From: Lagierella sp.
GTDB lineage: Bacteria; Bacillota; Clostridia; Tissierellales; Peptoniphilaceae
DNA: 64,000 nt
Reading direction: 5' to 3'
Assembly: GCF_029983815.1 (NCBI RefSeq)
Contig: NZ_JASBYU010000009.1
Location: forward strand, 4,572-68,571
Numbering within the stretch: position 1 is the stretch's first letter; each line of letters opens with the position of its first letter. Below the pieces are notes generated by a model. The model had not been told where the DNA came from. It did not search any database and was given only the letters and a program-made list of their open reading frames with translations. Shown here one piece after another: positions 60,960-64,000 of this stretch. Position numbers and translations under genes: made by a program.

Positions 60960-61000
60960 TCAGCTCTCTTGACTTATAATAACTGTTCTTTTAAGAGACA

Positions 61001-61034
61001 CAAAAAGCGACTAGATTAATGTATCTAATCACTT
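61001..61034 (-). terminator. Terminator after the radical SAM/ABC exporter operon
   Basis: AAGCGACTAGAT (61005-61016) pairs with ATCTAATCACTT (61023-61034). The 12-base stem with two G-U pairs is better on the minus strand; five T follow. Confidence 0.75.
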
Positions 61035-61111
61035 ATTATTTTGATTAATATGAGTTTGTTACTCCTTGGCTTTATAACTTTAAATACTACTTTATTGTTT
61101 TTTATATTTTG

Positions 61112-62656
61112 CTATAAGTAAATCTCTTTACATTCCAACCCATCAAAATCCTTATCTTCATGACTGATAATTAAAACAAGATTATTCTTACATAAATGAG
61201 TAATTATATTTTTCATAGAACTTTTCGTATTTCTATCTATCCCTTCAAAAGGTTCATCAAATAGAAAAATTGAAGCATTACAATTTATCGTTCGGTGAAA
61301 AAGTATCAATCTTTTTTCTCCGCCTGAAAAATCACTTTTGTCATCCGCTCTGTTTTTAAATTTATCTAAAATTTTTAAAGACATATTGGTAGCACTATAT
61401 TTTCCAAAAAGAGTTATGTTGTCGTATAAATTTGCATCGTACAAAATATTTTTTTGATTCATATATGCTATAGCCGGTGATTCATTATCTAAACTCAAAT
61501 ATATATCACCCTCAAAGTCATTATACAAGCCTGAAATTATATTAAAAAGTGTGCTCTTCCCTTTTCCATTATCACCACAAATCCTATATAGCCCAGGTCC
61601 TTTTAAACTTTTTGATATATTATTAATTACATTATTATTTTCAAAACTATAACTCAGATCTTGTATAGTAATCTCTGGTTTACCAAATCTTATCTTTCTT
61701 TTATCTTTTTTCTCTATTTCATTATCTAGGATTGGATTTATTCTATCTATAACTGGATATAAATTATTTTTCATCGCCTTAAATTGAAATAGTTCAGATA
61801 TAGGCAAATATATAGCACCTAGAAACCCCTGTATTGCCACTAATGTTCCCAGAGTCATTTGGCCATTTATGATTCTTACGATTGATAAGCCAAGTATGGT
61901 GACCGGCATAAAACTACTTAAAAAGTTTCTGATAAAATAAAATATAGCTGTCCATTTTTGGAGTTTTTTTTCTTTAATATAAAGATCTGTTGTATAATTT
62001 TTAATTTGATTAGTGTTCGTTTCCTCTAATTTATAAGATTTAGTGTTCATTAAATTATTTAAAATATCAATAAAAGAATTGTTCAGCTGATCTTTTGCTA
62101 TATAACCCTCTTTTACAAATTTTTGCATTGGCTTCATTGTGAATTTAGTTAATATATAATATAAAGGAACAGATAGTAATACTACAACACCTATCACTTT
62201 ATCTAATGAAAATAGCAAAACGTAAGTTATAATAAAACGCATTGAATTAGCAATCAACATAAAATAATAGAGTGAAATATATTGACCAATCTGATTAACA
62301 TCATTCGTCATTAACGTAGAAAGCTTACCTGGAGTAATGCTTTTTGACTCTGAAAAAGGCCAAGTTAAAATTTCAGACATAATATCATCTCTAACATCTC
62401 GTTCTATGTTTTTTTGAAAAATTCTTAAATAATAATCATATATCAGCAAGGTGAAAATTGTGACCAAGATTTGTAAAATAAGTACAATAAAAAAAGCTCT
62501 CCAAGCGTTTCCAATGTTTTTCTGTTCAATTGCATCAATTACAAATTTAAAGCTGTAATTATAAAATAACGCTAGTACATTGCAAATTGTTACTGCTATT
62601 ACTAATGCAATAGATTTGTATCTATAGTTTTTAATCAAATTATTTATATATTTCAT
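61112..62656 (-). CDS. ABC exporter with fused membrane and ATPase domains
   Basis: Half-transporter of 514 residues. Residues 1-300 have six membrane helices (SIALVIAVTICNVLALFYNY, AFFIVLILQILVTIFTLLIYDYY and others). The ATPase has Walker A CGDNGKGKST, the signature FSGGEKRLI and Walker B IFLFDEPFEGID. It lacks a C39 protease domain, so it is not a leader-cleaving exporter. It is seven bases downstream of a radical SAM/SPASM gene and therefore probably exports the product of a peptide modification cluster. Confidence 0.86.
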   Translation of the reverse strand: MKYINNLIKNYRYKSIALVIAVTICNVLALFYNYSFKFVIDAIEQKNIGNAWRAFFIVLILQILVTIFTLLIYDYYLRIFQKNIERDVRDDIMSEILTWPFSESKSITPGKLSTLMTNDVNQIGQYISLYYFMLIANSMRFIITYVLLFSLDKVIGVVVLLSVPLYYILTKFTMKPMQKFVKEGYIAKDQLNNSFIDILNNLMNTKSYKLEETNTNQIKNYTTDLYIKEKKLQKWTAIFYFIRNFLSSFMPVTILGLSIVRIINGQMTLGTLVAIQGFLGAIYLPISELFQFKAMKNNLYPVIDRINPILDNEIEKKDKRKIRFGKPEITIQDLSYSFENNNVINNISKSLKGPGLYRICGDNGKGKSTLFNIISGLYNDFEGDIYLSLDNESPAIAYMNQKNILYDANLYDNITLFGKYSATNMSLKILDKFKNRADDKSDFSGGEKRLILFHRTINCNASIFLFDEPFEGIDRNTKSSMKNIITHLCKNNLVLIISHEDKDFDGLECKEIYL

Positions 62657-62663
62657 GGTTTGC

Positions 62664-63899
62664 CTACACTATGTAATTAATGAAATTACTCTTTATTCTA
62701 TCTATATCCCCATTTTCTAGTCTCACGAGTATTTTTTCTAATGTAATCTCAAACCTTTCTTTTTTTACACAACAATCGTCTAAAAAAGGGAAATTTTCTT
62801 CTCCTAAAAATGTATCCGCAATACAAAGCTCACATAAATATCTTGCCCAACAAGTTCTACATTGATTAAAATTTTCTTTTTGATTGTATAAGTTTAAAAC
62901 TTCATGTTCTGAGCTTATATTTTCTAGTTTAAATCTATGATCACTCCATAACTTAAAACAATTATATAAACTTCCGTCATAGTCGTAATGAATTGTAATA
63001 TTTGTTTGTAAATCATCGCAAAAAAATTGTGATCTTTTAGATAAAAATAGACCTTTTAGTATTCTAATTACATATGGATCTAAATTAATATTTTTTTCCC
63101 CATTTGCTAAGATATCTAAAGTTCTATCTATTTCACTGATTAATTGTTTCTTAGTTATTCTTCTATTAATCTCTATATTCTTGTTGTTGCTAATTACCGT
63201 ATTTATCTCTATAGAAAAATTATTATTCTTTGCAAACTCATATAAATCTTGATAATCAATTCCAAGATCTTCATGAACCTTTGTATAAGTTACTGAAACA
63301 GAATAATCTGATTTAAAATCATTTAACCATGATATAAATCGCATAGCAGCATCATAGCTCCCATTCCCTCTCAACATATCATTAACTTCTTTAGGCCCAT
63401 CTAAGCTTATATAATATCTCATAGGATAATTTGATAATTTTTTTACTAAGTCCATACTACCACTACCATTAGTGGTTAATAAAAACTGATTAACATTAAA
63501 TGACTCATCGATAATCTCAACTATATCTAATAATTTTGGATTTAATGTAGCTTCACCTCCAAATAGTTCGATAGTTCCAATGTTTTTAATACCTTTATTT
63601 AATAAATCATCCACTATTTTATTTAAAGTATCGATATCCATGAAAGCATTTTCTTTACCATAATTCCCATGATTTGCATAGCAATAAACACACTTGTAAT
63701 TGCAAGCGTTAGAGATGTTTAATACAATTTTTGATGCACTATCTTTCTTGTTTTCTTCAGGAAAATTCAGTGATTGAATTATATTTAAATATTGTTCTTC
63801 ATCAAACCCTAACGTTGTGTCAAATAAAAGCATATTTTTAGCATCAAATAAAATTTCTCTTTCACCTATTTGTTTAGTAATTAAAAATTTTTCTTCCAT
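62664..63899 (-). CDS. Radical SAM/SPASM-domain peptide-modifying enzyme
   Basis: The 411 residues start MEEKFLITKQIGEREILFDAKN (a recognition-like N domain), then the 4Fe-4S motif CNYKCVYC (Cys66, Cys70 and Cys73). The core has ELFGGEATLNP, the GGE motif of radical SAM, and ISLDGPKEVND. The C-terminal SPASM-type cysteines are in CFKLW, CRTCWARYLCELCIAD and DDCCVKK, enough for two auxiliary clusters. The family forms thioether or C-C crosslinks in small peptides. No precursor gene is visible; it should lie beyond 64000. The ATG at 63899 follows GAGGATAAT; a longer frame to 63926 is not used. Confidence 0.9.
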   Translation of the reverse strand: MEEKFLITKQIGEREILFDAKNMLLFDTTLGFDEEQYLNIIQSLNFPEENKKDSASKIVLNISNACNYKCVYCYANHGNYGKENAFMDIDTLNKIVDDLLNKGIKNIGTIELFGGEATLNPKLLDIVEIIDESFNVNQFLLTTNGSGSMDLVKKLSNYPMRYYISLDGPKEVNDMLRGNGSYDAAMRFISWLNDFKSDYSVSVTYTKVHEDLGIDYQDLYEFAKNNNFSIEINTVISNNKNIEINRRITKKQLISEIDRTLDILANGEKNINLDPYVIRILKGLFLSKRSQFFCDDLQTNITIHYDYDGSLYNCFKLWSDHRFKLENISSEHEVLNLYNQKENFNQCRTCWARYLCELCIADTFLGEENFPFLDDCCVKKERFEITLEKILVRLENGDIDRIKSNFINYIV

Positions 63900-63909
63900 A
63901 TTATCCTCG

Positions 63910-63931
63910 TATAATAGATTTAACAAGTATA
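63910..63931 (-). repeat. Copy 3 of the upstream repeat
   Basis: Identical over 22 bases to 7485-7506 and, like it, placed a few bases upstream of a ribosome site. An AACAAG/CTTGTT hairpin overlaps it here (63922-63944). Confidence 0.5.
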
Positions 63932-64000
63932 AAAAACTTGTTGTTGGTTACAAATTAATGCTCTGTGTAGTATGATTATCTTAATAGATAAGGTCATTAC

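Noticed and set aside
1..64000. CRISPR array, rRNA or prophage
   Set aside because: No regularly spaced repeats, no rRNA stretches and no phage structural or integrase genes were seen.

Overview
The window reads as chromosomal DNA of a low-GC, Gram-positive anaerobe, most likely Clostridia/Tissierellia (a Peptoniphilus- or Anaerococcus-like lineage). The grounds are AT-rich codon use, strong AGGAGG ribosome sites with many TTG starts, a T-box leader on metG, a veg-ispE-murI block, a sufCBDSU operon, ribonuclease M5 and lipoprotein-type binding proteins. The genus is inferred, not shown. Nearly all genes lie on the minus strand.

Layout. 1-2.6 kb: the 5' part of ftsE diverges from fthC and a CofE-like ligase. 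2.6-7.5 kb (minus): a zinc ABC transporter (znuACB) follows murI, ispE, veg and a HesB-like protein. 7.5-12.5 kb: small redox proteins, then metG-tatD-rnmV-rsmA behind a Met-specific T-box. 12.6-20.4 kb: a MocR/ECF-S divergent pair (possibly vitamin B6), methionine importer metNIQ, a sirtuin, a Nudix hydrolase and a long BrnQ. 20.5-25 kb: a DUF4430 lipoprotein with an ECF S-component, hsp20, a CcdA/thioredoxin pair and two paralogous exported proteins of unknown function. 25-34 kb: sufCBDSU, folC, and oleate hydratase with a TetR regulator.

34.2-34.9 kb holds no gene but is densely folded on the minus strand. A perfect 12-bp helix closes about 370 nt of nested hairpins, another hairpin domain lies 5', a promoter-like element precedes it and a terminator follows. 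This looks like a large structured non-coding RNA and is the most interesting object here. 34.9-43.9 kb is one long operon for nucleoside uptake and salvage (punA, zinc dehydrogenase, mtnA, bmpA, a NupABC-type ABC transporter, and an MTA/SAH-deaminase-type amidohydrolase). It probably handles purine nucleosides and 5'-methylthioadenosine.

44-45 kb encodes an exported, bacteriocin-like precursor with a small membrane protein behind it. 45.3-51.5 kb is a surface-glycan group (heparinase II/III facing PIG-L deacetylase, a CelD-like acetyltransferase and YfhO). 51.6-55.4 kb is a two-component system with an ABC transporter. 56-59.6 kb is the obgE-yhbY-nadD-yqeK-rsfS block plus ridA. 59.6-61 kb is an insertion-sequence graveyard: a decayed IS256-type transposase and a coiled-coil fragment. 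The right edge carries a radical SAM/SPASM enzyme and an ABC exporter, probably part of a peptide-modification cluster that continues beyond the window.

Several themes recur. Methionine metabolism appears in MetNIQ, the MetG T-box and MTA salvage; iron-sulphur and thiol chemistry in Suf, HesB-like, DUF1858, glutaredoxin and CcdA/thioredoxin; vitamin uptake in two ECF S-components without their energising modules.
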